Source: Mesorhizobium terrae (GTDB lineage: Bacteria > Pseudomonadota > Alphaproteobacteria > Rhizobiales > Rhizobiaceae). From it: DNA of 64,000 nt. Below are positions 26,074 through 35,302 of this stretch, one piece after another. Positions within the stretch are counted from its first letter, which is position 1. Each line of letters opens with the position of its first letter. Below the pieces are notes generated by a model. It was not told the origin of the DNA. It did no database searches and worked only from the letters and a program-made list of their open reading frames with translations. The position numbers and the translations under genes are program-made. The stretch lies in assembly GCF_008727715.1 (NCBI RefSeq), contig NZ_CP044218.1, positions 4,943,501 through 5,007,500 of the forward strand, in the 5' to 3' direction.

Positions 26074-27330
26074 ATGGTTCAAAAGGAACAGAGCGGAGGT
26101 GCGTTGCCGGAAGCCATCCGCCTCGACGAGCGCAATTTCGCCGATATCGTCAGAGGACTTCCGGCCAAGGCGCGCATGGTGCTCAATGCCGCGATGAGTT
26201 TGCCGCGCGGTTCGCTCAAGGTGCGCTTGCCGGACGGCCGCGCGTTGCTGGTTGGCGGCAAGGCACCCGGCCCGGACGCGGAATTGGTGCTGAAGAACTG
26301 GCGCCTGCCCGGCCGCGCTTTCGCCGGCGGCACCATCGGCGTGGCCGAATCCTACATGGATGGCGACTGGGAAAGCCCGGACGTCACCTCCTTCCTCGAA
26401 CTGTTCGTGGTCAACACCGAGGCGGGCGAAAAAGTCGCCGGCGGCGCCAGCTGGTTCATCAACACCGTGCAGCGCATTCGCCATTGGTTGAACGAGAACA
26501 CACGCACCGGCTCCAAGCGCAACATCTCGGCGCATTACGATCTCGGCAACGCCTTCTACCAGAAATGGCTCGACCCGAGCATGACCTATTCCTCGGCGCT
26601 CTATTCCACCGGCGCCAACGATCTTGAGAGCGCGCAGGCCGCCAAGTACCGCGCGCTGGCCAAGGATACCGGTATCGGCGCCAAGGATCATGTGCTCGAA
26701 ATCGGTTGCGGCTGGGGCGGTTTCGCCGAATTCGTGGCGCGCGAGATCGGCTGCCGGGTCACCGGCCTGACGATCAGCCGCGAGCAGCACGATTTCGCCA
26801 AGGCCCGCATCCAGAAAGCCGGCCTCGCCGAAAAGGTCGATATCAAACTGCAGGATTATCGCGACGAGACCGGCAAATATGACCGCATCGCCTCGATCGA
26901 AATGTTCGAGGCGGTCGGCGAAAAATACTGGGCGACCTTCTTCGGCAAAGTGAAGGAGTGCCTGAAACCCGGCGGTACGGCGGGGTTCCAGATCATCACC
27001 ATCAACGAAGCGGCTTATTCGACCTACCGGCAACGGCCGGACTTCATCCAGCGCTATGTGTTTCCCGGCGGCATGCTGCCGACGCCGACCATCCTGAAGT
27101 CGCTGGGTGCGGATCACGGTCTCGCTTATCTGCGCGAACGCGTCTTCGCGCAGGACTATGCCCGCACGCTGGCGGAATGGCGCCAGCGCTTCTGGGGTTC
27201 ATGGGAACGGATCGTGCCGCTGGGCTTCGACGACCGCTTCAAGAAGCTCTGGGAGTTCTATCTCCACTATTGCGAAGCGGGTTTCCGCGCCAGCTACATC
27301 GACGTGCGCCAGGTCGTCTACAAGGCCTGA
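26074..27330 (+). CDS. cfa: Cyclopropane-fatty-acyl-phospholipid synthase-like SAM methyltransferase
   Basis: Methylates an unsaturated acyl chain of membrane phospholipid with SAM. The 418-residue protein has the N-terminal helical lid domain (IVRGLPAKARMVLNAAMSLPRG), SAHYDLGNAFYQKWLDPSMTYSSALY, the SAM motif VLEIGCGWGGFAEFVAREIGCRV and the C-terminal YLHYCEAGFRASYIDVRQVVY. The frame opens at 25900; the ATG at 26074 with AGGGGGAT before it is preferred. A sister function (other acyl methylation) cannot be excluded. Confidence 0.9.
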   Translation: MVQKEQSGGALPEAIRLDERNFADIVRGLPAKARMVLNAAMSLPRGSLKVRLPDGRALLVGGKAPGPDAELVLKNWRLPGRAFAGGTIGVAESYMDGDWESPDVTSFLELFVVNTEAGEKVAGGASWFINTVQRIRHWLNENTRTGSKRNISAHYDLGNAFYQKWLDPSMTYSSALYSTGANDLESAQAAKYRALAKDTGIGAKDHVLEIGCGWGGFAEFVAREIGCRVTGLTISREQHDFAKARIQKAGLAEKVDIKLQDYRDETGKYDRIASIEMFEAVGEKYWATFFGKVKECLKPGGTAGFQIITINEAAYSTYRQRPDFIQRYVFPGGMLPTPTILKSLGADHGLAYLRERVFAQDYARTLAEWRQRFWGSWERIVPLGFDDRFKKLWEFYLHYCEAGFRASYIDVRQVVYKA

Positions 27331-27383
27331 CCGGCGGCCATCCGGCCTCTGGTCGTCCCTTCAAGGCCGATGGACAGCCGGCC

Positions 27384-29378
27384 TCACAGCAGAATGCGGT
27401 ATCTGGCGAAGCCGCCTTCGCCGTCACCTGCCGGCTCGATCTTCAGGGTCTTCACCTGGGCAATGAAGTCCTTGGCCTTTTGCCCCGTCTCGAAGATGAC
27501 GCTGGTGCCCGGCAGCGGCGCAAACGACCAGTTGCCGTCGGCGGACGGGTTAATGGTGCCCTCGGCCACAATGTAGCGCACGATCACGTCGCGGTTGGTA
27601 TCAGGCGCCTGGTAGATGATCTTGCTTTCGTTGATGCCGGGGAAATTGCCGCCGCCGCCCGCCCGATAGTTGTTGGTGGCAACCACGAATTTCCCGGCCG
27701 GATCAATAGGCTTTCCTCCGAACATCAAGTCGACGATGCGGCTGGAGCCGGCATTGATGACATTGCCCTTGGCATCGTATTTCGGCGGCTTGGACAGATC
27801 AATCCTGTAGGCCACCCCGTCGATGACGTCGAAATTGTATGACGGGAAATCGGTGTTGATCAGCGGCTGGTCGGCCTTGCCCGGTTCGACCTCTTTGAAG
27901 ATGCCGGCCGACATTTCCAGCCATTCCTTCACCTCGGCACCTGTGATCTCCACCGCGCGCACCGTGTTCGGATAGAGGTAGAGGTCGGCGACATTCCTGA
28001 TGGCGATATCGCCGGCCGGCACGTCGGTATAGTAGTCGGCGCCGCCACGGCCGCCCGCCTTGAACGGTGCCGCCGCCGACAGCAGCGGCACATCCTTCCA
28101 TTTCGTGTTCTTGAGGATGTCCTTCAGATACCAGCTCTGCGCCTGGCTGACGATCTGCACCGACGGGTCATCGGCGACCAGCGAAAAATAGGAATAGAGC
28201 GGCGCCGAGGTCTTGCCGACCGGGCGGCGGACATAGGCAAGGGTCGCCTCGTGGTCGGCCTTCAGCGCCTCGGTGATGCGCTGATCGTCGCCGACGGTCG
28301 CCTTGTTCTTGTTGTCGACGCGTTCGTAGATCGGCCGCGCCTCGGAGGTTGCCGACACGACACGCCATTTATTGCCGTCGCGCTCCAACAAAAGGTCGAC
28401 CAGGCCCATATGCGAGCCCCAGAACCCGGCCATCACCGCCGGCTTGCCCTGCAAGGTGCCTTTGTCGGCATCGACGCCGGCGAGTTTCTGGAAATCCTTC
28501 TTGCCCGGGAAGACAAGGTGCTGATGGCCGGTGAAAACGGCGTCGATGCCCTCAACCCCGGCGACGAAGAAGGAGGCGTTCTCCATCATGTCGCCTTGCT
28601 TGATGTCGATGCCGGAATGGGAGAGCGCGATGACGATATCGGCCCCCTCCTCCTTCATCTGCGGCACCCAGGCCTTGGCCGCCTCGACGATGTCGCGTGT
28701 TCTGACATTGCCTTCGAGGTTCTTGGCGTCCCAGACCATGATCTGCGGTGGCACGAAGCCGATGATGCCGATGCGGATTGGATGCTCCGCGCCGGACCCG
28801 TCCTTTATCTTGCGGTCGAGGATGACATACGGTTCGAGATAGAGCTTGTCGGCACGCGGGCTGGAGCCGAGTTCGGTGCCGCGGATGAGATTGGCGCAGA
28901 CGAACGGAAAATTGGCGCCGGCCAGAACCTTGTCCAGGAAGGACAGACCGTAGTTGAACTCGTGATTGCCGAGCGTCGAGCAAGCGTAGTCGAGCAGGTT
29001 CATGCCCTTCATCATGGGATGAACATCGCCCTCCTTCATGCCACGCTCATAGGCCGCGTAGTCGCCCATCGGGCTGCCCTGCAGCAGGTCGCCATTGTCC
29101 AAGAGCAGCGAGTTGACCGCCTCCTTGCGCACCGCGTCGATGATCGAGGCCGTGCGTGCCAGCCCCATCGTGTCGTTGGGCTTGTCGGCGTAGTAATCGT
29201 AAGGCAGCACGTTCACATGGATGTCCGTGGTCTCCATGATCCTGAGATGAGCCTGGTTGGCGGCAGCACGCGCCGAGAAGGGATGAAGCACAGACAGCAC
29301 TCCAGTTGCGGCGACGCCCGCCAAAAGGGCGCGGCGGGAAATCGGTGGAAGCAACTCGGGCATGGTCGGTGATCTCAT
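27384..29378 (-). CDS. cpdB: Exported 2',3'-cyclic-nucleotide 2'-phosphodiesterase/3'-nucleotidase
   Basis: A periplasmic two-metal enzyme that opens 2',3'-cyclic nucleotides and releases phosphate. The 664-residue chain has a twin-arginine-like signal (ISRRALLAGVAATG), the calcineurin-type metallophosphatase domain (METTDIHVN, DNGDLLQGSP, LGNHEFNYG, FTGHQHLVFPG) and the 5'-nucleotidase C-terminal domain with the NYRAGGGGNFPG substrate loop. The frame opens at 29462; ATG 29378 or 29363 both precede the signal, and 29378 is chosen without a decisive ribosome site. Confidence 0.93.
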   Translation of the reverse strand: MRSPTMPELLPPISRRALLAGVAATGVLSVLHPFSARAAANQAHLRIMETTDIHVNVLPYDYYADKPNDTMGLARTASIIDAVRKEAVNSLLLDNGDLLQGSPMGDYAAYERGMKEGDVHPMMKGMNLLDYACSTLGNHEFNYGLSFLDKVLAGANFPFVCANLIRGTELGSSPRADKLYLEPYVILDRKIKDGSGAEHPIRIGIIGFVPPQIMVWDAKNLEGNVRTRDIVEAAKAWVPQMKEEGADIVIALSHSGIDIKQGDMMENASFFVAGVEGIDAVFTGHQHLVFPGKKDFQKLAGVDADKGTLQGKPAVMAGFWGSHMGLVDLLLERDGNKWRVVSATSEARPIYERVDNKNKATVGDDQRITEALKADHEATLAYVRRPVGKTSAPLYSYFSLVADDPSVQIVSQAQSWYLKDILKNTKWKDVPLLSAAAPFKAGGRGGADYYTDVPAGDIAIRNVADLYLYPNTVRAVEITGAEVKEWLEMSAGIFKEVEPGKADQPLINTDFPSYNFDVIDGVAYRIDLSKPPKYDAKGNVINAGSSRIVDLMFGGKPIDPAGKFVVATNNYRAGGGGNFPGINESKIIYQAPDTNRDVIVRYIVAEGTINPSADGNWSFAPLPGTSVIFETGQKAKDFIAQVKTLKIEPAGDGEGGFARYRILL

Positions 29379-29596
29379 CGCTTGCGTGTTTCCTGCCCCT
29401 GACGCCCGATCAAATCTCGCGCCAAAAGCCATGCAAGTCCAGCAGGGGTACGTGACATCCACGCGACCGGCTTAAAACATCCGGTCCAGATCGGCGATTG
29501 CGACCTCTTCGAGTAGCGATATGTCGTGATACGATAAACTTCGGCGTATGAATTGGCGTAGGCTGTACAGTGTCGATCCACGCAAGGGAGATCGGG

Positions 29597-30262
29597 ATGA
29601 GCAACGATGACGAGGCCGGGCCAGCGCAATATTCCTCGCCGCCCTGTTTCATGCATGAACTCGATCCGGCCTATCGGCCACCGCTTTCGGAATGGGCCGA
29701 TGTTCGGCGCTGGCGCAAGGCCGAGCGCGAACGGCTGATCGCGGCACGACTTGCCACATCGGCGGACGCGCGCACGGCAATGGCCGCCAACATCGCCGAA
29801 GGACTCGATGCCGCTATCGGTGATGTTTCAGGCAAGATGGTCAGCCTGTACTGGCCCTTCCGGGGCGAACCTGATCTGCGCGGCTGGATGGAAACGGTCA
29901 ACGAGCGCGGCGGACGAACGGCGCTGCCCATCGTCGTCGACAAAGGCCAGCCGCTGATCTTCCGCGCCTACCGGCACGGCGACAGGCTGGACCGTGGCGT
30001 CTGGAACATCCCGATCCCGGCCGAAGGCGATCCCGTGCTGCCCGACGTCGTCATCTCGCCGATCGTGGGCATCGATCCTGATAACTACCGGCTTGGCTAC
30101 GGTGGCGGTTTCTTCGACCGCACGCTGGCCTCACTGCCCCGCAAGCCGCTGGTCATCGGCGTCGGCTACGAGTTGCAACGCATCGTCACGATCTATCCGC
30201 AACCGCATGATATCCCGATGGATATGGTCGTTACGGAGACGAAGGCTGCCGGCCCTGCGTGA
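29597..30262 (+). CDS. 5-formyltetrahydrofolate cyclo-ligase family protein
   Basis: A 221-residue protein of the 5-FCL (MTHFS) family, which converts 5-formyl-THF to 5,10-methenyl-THF with ATP. Visible are the N-terminal helix WRKAERERLIAARL, the SLYWPFRGEPDLRGWM strand-loop, and the C-terminal ATP/substrate loop RLGYGGGFFDRTLA. It begins with a 25-residue acidic, Pro-rich extension absent from E. coli YgfA. The ATG at 29597 has GGGAG upstream. Its last 32 bp overlap the 3' end of the convergent NDH-2 gene. Confidence 0.85.
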   Translation: MSNDDEAGPAQYSSPPCFMHELDPAYRPPLSEWADVRRWRKAERERLIAARLATSADARTAMAANIAEGLDAAIGDVSGKMVSLYWPFRGEPDLRGWMETVNERGGRTALPIVVDKGQPLIFRAYRHGDRLDRGVWNIPIPAEGDPVLPDVVISPIVGIDPDNYRLGYGGGFFDRTLASLPRKPLVIGVGYELQRIVTIYPQPHDIPMDMVVTETKAAGPA

Positions 30263-31499
30263 TCAGCCGCGCGCTGCGCTGGCCGGTTGCGTAAATCCAT
30301 AGCCAGTTCATCGCGACCGCGAGCCGGTTGCGAAGGCCGATCAGGAAGAAGATGTGGGCGATGCCCCACAGCCACCAGGCGGGCCAACCGGTGAAGGAAA
30401 TCCGGCCGAAATCGATCACGGCGGCTCGTTTACCGATCGTGGCGAGATCGCCCTGGTGCTTGTAGACGAAGGGCCGCTTTGCATCATTGCCCGCCAGACG
30501 GGCCTTCAGCGTGGCGGCGACATGGCGACCGGCCTGCTTGGCGGCCGGGGCGATGCCGGGCACGGGACGGCCGTCGGCGCGCTTGACCTGCGCCGTGTCG
30601 CCGATGACGAAGATGTCGGGATGGCCCGCCACGGTCAGATCATCCTCGACGATCGCCCTGCCTGCCCGGTCGGCTTCCGCCCCCAGCCACTGCGCTGCCG
30701 GGGAAGCTGCTACACCGGCCGCCCAGATGATGTTGCGCGCGGCCAGATGTCGCCCACCGAAGACGACGCCGTCGGCGTTGCAGGACGACACGGCATGGCC
30801 AAGCTCGACGGTGACGCCGAGGCGCTCCAGCGCCCGTTTGGCGTAGGCTGAGAGATCGGGCCGAAACGCGGCCAGGATGCGGTCACCGGCCTCGACGAGA
30901 ACGACCTTGGTGTCGCGCGTGTCGATGTTGCGAAAATCGGCGCGGAGCGTGGCGTGCGCCAGTTCCGCGATGGTGCCGGCGAGTTCCACGCCGGTCGGCC
31001 CGCCGCCGATGATGACGAAGGTGAGCAAGGCATTGCGGGCTTCCGCATCGGTCTCGCGCTCGGCCTGTTCGAAGGCGCGCAGCACATGGCGCCGGATCGT
31101 CGTCGCATCCTCCAGCGTCTTCAATCCCGGTGCGAACTGTTCCCACTCGTCGCGGCCGAAATAGGAATGGCGCGCGCCGGTGGCCAGCACCAGCGTGTCG
31201 TAGGCGATGGTATCGCCGTCATCCAGCACCACACATTTGTTCGCCTTGTCGACGCCGGTCACGGTGGCGAGCAGCGTGGTCACCGCCTTCTCGTGACGCA
31301 CCAGGTGGCGGATCGGCCAGGCGATCTCGGAGGTCGCGAGTGAGGTGGTAGCGACCTGATAGAGCAGCGGCTGGAAAAGATGGTGGTTTCGCTGATCGAT
31401 CAGCGTGACGCGCACCGGCGCCTTGCCGAGGGCCCGCACCAGTTCAAGACCGCCAAATCCGGCGCCGACCACGACGACATGATGCAATTCACTGTTCAT
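30231..31499 (-). CDS. ndh: Type II NADH:quinone oxidoreductase-like protein
   Basis: A 422-residue single-chain FAD enzyme that passes electrons from NADH to quinone without pumping protons. It has the FAD-binding HVVVVGAGFGGLELVRAL at the start, the NADH-binding VIIGGGPTGVELAGTIAELA at about residues 148-167, and the second FAD motif DIFVIGDTAQV. The C-terminal third contains a hydrophobic amphipathic region (WWLWGIAHIFFLIGLRNRL) for membrane attachment. The frame opens at 31553; the ATG at 31499 starts MNSELHHVVVVGAGFGG. It converges with the 5-FCL-like gene. Confidence 0.93.
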   Translation of the reverse strand: MNSELHHVVVVGAGFGGLELVRALGKAPVRVTLIDQRNHHLFQPLLYQVATTSLATSEIAWPIRHLVRHEKAVTTLLATVTGVDKANKCVVLDDGDTIAYDTLVLATGARHSYFGRDEWEQFAPGLKTLEDATTIRRHVLRAFEQAERETDAEARNALLTFVIIGGGPTGVELAGTIAELAHATLRADFRNIDTRDTKVVLVEAGDRILAAFRPDLSAYAKRALERLGVTVELGHAVSSCNADGVVFGGRHLAARNIIWAAGVAASPAAQWLGAEADRAGRAIVEDDLTVAGHPDIFVIGDTAQVKRADGRPVPGIAPAAKQAGRHVAATLKARLAGNDAKRPFVYKHQGDLATIGKRAAVIDFGRISFTGWPAWWLWGIAHIFFLIGLRNRLAVAMNWLWIYATGQRSARLITQGRQPSSP

Positions 31500-31592
31500 G
31501 AAACACCTGTTGCGCAATGCAACAGAAATGCGGGCGCGCAAGGCCGATTTCAAGCAGCCCGGCGACTATGCCCACAAGCAACTGGCGTAACG

Positions 31593-32066
31593 TCACGCCA
31601 TCTCGGGTTTCAGCCCCATCGCCGTGCGGTCGACGATCTCGCGCAGGGCGAAGGACGAGTTGATCTTCGTCACATGCGGCATGGCCGAAAGCCATTCCTT
31701 GTGGATGCGCTCATAGTCAGCAAGATCGCGCGCGGCGATACGCAGGATATAGTCGTATTCGCCCGACATCAGGTGGCAGGACAAGACGTTCGGGCATCGC
31801 TTGATCGCCGTTTCGAAATCCGACAGCGTCTTTTCGAACTGCCCCGACAGCGATATATGCACGATCGCCGTCATCTGGTGGCCAAGTGCTGCGTTGGAAA
31901 GACGCGCATGATAGCCACGAATAGCACCGGATTTTTCCAAATTGTCGAGCCGGCGCGAGCAGGCCGACTGAGACAGGCCCACCCGCTCCGCAAGGGCCGC
32001 ATTGGGGATCCGGCCATCCTTCTGCAAAGTGTCGAGTATGGCGATATCGATCTTGTCGAGCGGCAT
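31593..32066 (-). CDS. Lrp/AsnC family transcriptional regulator (AldR-like)
   Basis: A 157-residue feast-famine regulator: N-terminal winged helix (DILDTLQKDGRIPNAALAERVGLSQSACSRRLDNLEKSG) then the RAM ligand-binding domain (VHISLSGQFEKTLSDFETAIKRCP, CHLMSGEYDYILRIAARDLADY). It is divergent from ald with 158 bp between them, the classic layout of AldR, which binds alanine or a similar ligand and activates ald. The frame extends to 32105; ATG at 32066 gives the usual MPLDKIDIAILDTL start. Confidence 0.92.
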   Translation of the reverse strand: MPLDKIDIAILDTLQKDGRIPNAALAERVGLSQSACSRRLDNLEKSGAIRGYHARLSNAALGHQMTAIVHISLSGQFEKTLSDFETAIKRCPNVLSCHLMSGEYDYILRIAARDLADYERIHKEWLSAMPHVTKINSSFALREIVDRTAMGLKPEMA

Positions 32067-32106
32067 TGTTCGCGATTCCTGCGAAGAAGTGTTATATTTG
32101 CGCAAG

Positions 32107-32120
32107 GATTATCGATAATC
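32107..32120. promoter_or_regulatory. Perfect 14-bp palindrome, probable Lrp-type operator
   Basis: GATTATCGATAATC is an exact palindrome in the aldR-like/ald divergent region; nearby GTTTGC (32123-32128) and GCAAAC (32143-32148) form a second inverted pair. Lrp-family octamers usually bind several such sites, so this is the likely switch for ald. Confidence 0.6.
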
Positions 32121-32224
32121 ACGTTTGCCGACAAGCGTATTCGCAAACACATGCGTGTCGATTGGTGGTTCACTGTTTCCCTTACAGGGAACAGGCCTGC
32201 AAAGGCCGAGAGGAGATCACTGAA

Positions 32225-33340
32225 ATGCGCGTCGGTTGCCCCAAGGAAATCAAGAACCACGAATATCGCGTCGGACTGACGCCGGGCTCGGTTCGCGAAT
32301 ATGTCGCCCATGGCCACGAAGTGCTGGTTGAGACCGGCGCTGGTGCCGGTATTGGCGCCGACGACAATGCCTACCGCGCCGCCGGCGCCACCATTGCAAA
32401 GACCGCCAGCGACGTGTTCGCCAAGTCGGACATGATCGTGAAGGTCAAGGAACCGCAGCCGAACGAATGGGCGCAGCTGCGCGAAGGCCAGATCCTCTAC
32501 ACCTATCTCCACCTCGCTCCCGATCCGGAACAGACCAAGGGCCTGCTGGCTTCCGGCGTGACGGCCGTGGCCTATGAGACGGTGACCGACGACCGTGGTG
32601 GCCTGCCGCTGCTGGCGCCGATGTCGGAAGTTGCCGGCCGCCTGTCTATCCAGGCCGGCGCCACCGCTCTGCAGAAGGCCAATGGCGGCCGCGGCGTGCT
32701 GCTTGGCGGCGTGCCGGGCGTGCTGCCGGGCAAGGTCACCGTTCTCGGCGGCGGCGTCGTCGGCCTGCATGCCGCCAAGATGGCGGCCGGCCTCGGCGCC
32801 GACGTCACCATCATCGACCGTTCGATCCCGCGCCTGCGCCAGCTCGACGACATTTTCGGCGGCCGCGTCCACACGCGCTACTCCACCGTCGAGGCGCTGG
32901 AGGAAGAGTGCTTCTCGGCCGACATCGTCGTCGGCGCCGTGCTGATCCCCGGTGCCGCCGCTCCGAAGCTGGTGACGCGCGAAATGCTGTCGGGCATGAA
33001 GAAGGGCTCGGTGCTGGTCGACGTCGCCATCGACCAGGGCGGCTGCTTCGAGACCTCGCATGCCACCACCCATGCAGACCCGACTTATGAGGTTGACGGC
33101 GTTATCCACTATTGCGTCGCCAACATGCCAGGTGCCGTCCCGGTCACCTCGGCGCATGCGTTGAACAACGCCACGCTGCATTACGGCCTGCAGCTTGCCG
33201 ACAAGGGCCTCAAGGCCATCATCGACGACCATCACCTGCGCAACGGCCTCAACGTGCACAGGGGCAAGATCACCAACCGCGCCGTTGCCGAAGCGCTCGG
33301 CTACGAGATGGTCGAGCCGAAGGCCGTGCTGGCCGCCTGA
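32225..33340 (+). CDS. ald: Alanine dehydrogenase
   Basis: Interconverts L-alanine and pyruvate with NAD+, linking amino acid catabolism to central carbon. The 371-residue protein has the family start MRVGCPKEIKNHEYRVGLTP, the NAD-binding segment VTVLGGGVVGLHAAKMAAGLGADVTIIDRS and the GGCFETSHATTHADPTYEVDGV block. AGGAGATCACTGAA precedes the ATG at 32225; the frame runs on upstream only by chance. A terminator follows, and the gene is controlled from the shared divergent region. Confidence 0.97.
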   Translation: MRVGCPKEIKNHEYRVGLTPGSVREYVAHGHEVLVETGAGAGIGADDNAYRAAGATIAKTASDVFAKSDMIVKVKEPQPNEWAQLREGQILYTYLHLAPDPEQTKGLLASGVTAVAYETVTDDRGGLPLLAPMSEVAGRLSIQAGATALQKANGGRGVLLGGVPGVLPGKVTVLGGGVVGLHAAKMAAGLGADVTIIDRSIPRLRQLDDIFGGRVHTRYSTVEALEEECFSADIVVGAVLIPGAAAPKLVTREMLSGMKKGSVLVDVAIDQGGCFETSHATTHADPTYEVDGVIHYCVANMPGAVPVTSAHALNNATLHYGLQLADKGLKAIIDDHHLRNGLNVHRGKITNRAVAEALGYEMVEPKAVLAA

Positions 33341-33384
33341 CGATCACGGGCGGCAACCGCCGCCCGGTCATGTTTTCCTCCCAG

Positions 33385-33418
33385 CCGCCGAGGCGCAGTT
33401 CCGTCTCGGCGGTTTTTT
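33385..33418 (+). terminator. Rho-independent terminator after ald
   Basis: 11-bp stem CCGCCGAGGCG (33385-33395) with CGTCTCGGCGG (33402-33412), six-base loop, then TTTTTT. Confidence 0.85.
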
Positions 33419-33509
33419 GTTCCAGGTGGATGACGGTGCGCCGCAATCACTTTCCGGTGCGAAGCGTGCTCGCAGGCTCGTCTCCCTCGACAAAAGACGT
33501 CGCACACAG

Positions 33510-33538
33510 GTGACATTCCGTCGCGGTAGGGCTAAGGA
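33510..33538 (+). promoter_or_regulatory. Candidate gcv operon promoter
   Basis: GTGACA (33510-33515), 17-base spacer, TAAGGA (33533-33538): a fair -35 and weak -10 just before the riboswitch. Confidence 0.35.
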
Positions 33539-33569
33539 TGAGTCGTCTGGGGCTTCGCAAGAGGCCTCA

Positions 33570-33755
33570 CCTGTTTGCGGGAGAGAGCAGCATCCGCTGC
33601 CGCCGAAGGGGAAATCGCCCGAAATCTCTCAGGCAAAAGAACCGTAAACAGGAAAGACACTCTGGAAAGTCGGGGGCAGCCAAAGCCCTCGCGCCGAAGG
33701 TGTAAGCGCTTCCGACAGAGTTCCGGGGCGCGAGTCTCTCAGGCTTCAGACAGAG
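33570..33755 (+). promoter_or_regulatory. Tandem glycine riboswitch (gcvT leader)
   Basis: Two glycine aptamers in series. The first closes with CCTGTTT (33570-33576) and AAACAGG (33646-33652); the second with CTCTG (33660-33664) and CAGAG (33751-33755). Each has the conserved GGAGAGA/GCCGAAGG-type core and ATCTCTCAGGC-like 3' side. Cooperative tandem aptamers upstream of gcvT switch on glycine cleavage when glycine is plentiful. The gcvT ATG lies 54 bp downstream. Confidence 0.95.
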
Positions 33756-33809
33756 GGGCACGGAGCGGTCGCATCCTGCGGCCGGTCATTGTGCTGCTCT
33801 GGAGAAGAT

Positions 33810-34910
33810 ATGACGGGCGATACCACCAAGACCCTTCCACTCGAGGATTTGCATAGAGCCGCGGGCGCCAAATTCGGTGCCTTTGCCGGCTGGTCCATGC
33901 CGCTGACCTATCCGGCCGGCGTCATGAAGGAACATCTGCACACGCGCGAACATGTCGGCTTGTTCGACATCTCGCATATGAAGCTGCTTGAGGTGGCGGG
34001 ACCAAGCGCCATAGCCGTGCTCAACCGGGCTTGCCCGATCGACGCCGGCAAACTGGAAATTGAGCATTCCAAATATACGTTTTTCCTGAACGAAAATGCG
34101 GGCATCATCGATGACCTGATTATCACCCGCATCGCAGCCGATCGTTTCATGGTCGTCGCCAATGCAGGTAATGCCGCCACCGACGAGACGCATTTGCGCG
34201 CCGTCGCGAGTAATCACGATGTCCAGATCACGCCGTGGGACGTTGTCTTCCTCGCGATCCAGGGACCCGAGGCAGCCGCAGTGCTGTCGAAGGCGGGAAT
34301 AGGCACTGAATCCCTCGCCTTCATGACCGGCCAGCAACGCCAGGTTCGCGGTTTCATCAGCCGTTCCGGCTACACTGGCGAGGACGGCTTCGAGATCGGC
34401 TTGCCCGAGCACGGTGCCCGCGAGCTTGTCACCAAGCTTCTCAACGATGATCGGGTCATGTGGATCGGCCTTGCCGCCCGCGACAGCCTGCGCCTCGAAG
34501 CCGGCCTTTGCCTGCACGGCAACGACATCAGCCCGGATATCAACCCCGCCAGCGCGGGCCTGATGTGGGCGGTGCCGAAGGAAATTCGCGCCGACGGCAC
34601 CTTTATCGGCGCCGAAGCCCTGCGCGGCATCGTGGCGACCGGCCCGGCGCAGAAGCGCGTTGGCCTGAAGCCCGAAGGCCGCCAGCCGGTACGCGGCGGC
34701 GCTGCCCTGTTCGACGCCGACGGCAATCCGGCCGGCACCGTCACTTCCGGTGGCTTCGGTCCCTCGGCCGGCCATCCGGTCGCCATGGGCTACGTCTCCA
34801 CCCCGCTGGCCAAGGCCGGCACCAAACTCTTCGCCGACGTTCGCGGAACCAAAATTCCGGTCGAAGTCAGCGCCCTTCCCTTCACGCCTCATCGCTACCG
34901 CAAAGGATGA
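33810..34910 (+). CDS. gcvT: Glycine cleavage system aminomethyltransferase (T protein)
   Basis: Transfers the methylene group from the aminomethyl-lipoyl H protein to tetrahydrofolate, releasing ammonia. The 366-residue protein has [28 protein letters not shown], the [17 protein letters not shown] block, [12 protein letters not shown] and [14 protein letters not shown], all standard for GcvT. Preferred ATG 33810 has GGAGAAG upstream; the frame runs back to 33789. It is first in gcvTHP and is under the glycine riboswitch. Confidence 0.97.
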   Translation: MTGDTTKTLPLEDLHRAAGAKFGAFAGWSMPLTYPAGVMKEHLHTREHVGLFDISHMKLLEVAGPSAIAVLNRACPIDAGKLEIEHSKYTFFLNENAGIIDDLIITRIAADRFMVVANAGNAATDETHLRAVASNHDVQITPWDVVFLAIQGPEAAAVLSKAGIGTESLAFMTGQQRQVRGFISRSGYTGEDGFEIGLPEHGARELVTKLLNDDRVMWIGLAARDSLRLEAGLCLHGNDISPDINPASAGLMWAVPKEIRADGTFIGAEALRGIVATGPAQKRVGLKPEGRQPVRGGAALFDADGNPAGTVTSGGFGPSAGHPVAMGYVSTPLAKAGTKLFADVRGTKIPVEVSALPFTPHRYRKG

Positions 34911-34917
34911 TTTGAAA

Positions 34918-35286
34918 ATGGCCAAGACCTATTTCACCGAAGACCATGAATGGCTGAGCGTCGACGGCAACGTCGTGACTGTCGGCATTACCGACTACGC
35001 ACAGGAACAGCTTGGCGACCTGGTGTTCGTCGACCTTCCGGAAATCGGCCGCAAGCTGACCAAAGGCGAGACCGCTGTCGTGGTCGAGTCGGTCAAGGCG
35101 GCATCGGACGTCTACGCGCCGCTCGATGGCGAAATCACCGAAGTGAACGGCGCGCTGTCCGGCGATCCCGCGCTGGTCAATTCCGCCGCCACCGGCGACG
35201 GCTGGCTCTGGAAGATGAAGCTCGCCGACGAAGGCCAGCTTGCCGGGCTCCTCGACGAGGCCGGCTACAAAGCCCATATCGGCTAA
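34918..35286 (+). CDS. gcvH: Glycine cleavage system H protein
   Basis: Carries the glycine-derived aminomethyl group on its lipoyl arm between P, T and L proteins. The 122-residue protein has [36 protein letters not shown] and the lipoylation site VESVKAASD, Lys60. Seven bases separate gcvT and gcvH, so they are co-translated. The third partner, the dihydrolipoyl dehydrogenase (L protein), is not in the window. Confidence 0.98.
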   Translation: MAKTYFTEDHEWLSVDGNVVTVGITDYAQEQLGDLVFVDLPEIGRKLTKGETAVVVESVKAASDVYAPLDGEITEVNGALSGDPALVNSAATGDGWLWKMKLADEGQLAGLLDEAGYKAHIG

Positions 35287-35302
35287 GGCAGGACACGATA
35301 TC

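Noticed and set aside
29463..29596. 6S RNA upstream of the 5-formyl-THF cyclo-ligase-like gene
   Set aside because: 6S RNA often lies next to this gene, but the 134-bp gap shows no long imperfect hairpin with a bubble that I can trace.
33341..33569. Extra gene between ald and the glycine riboswitch
   Set aside because: The region is explained by the ald terminator and a promoter; open frames there have no protein character.
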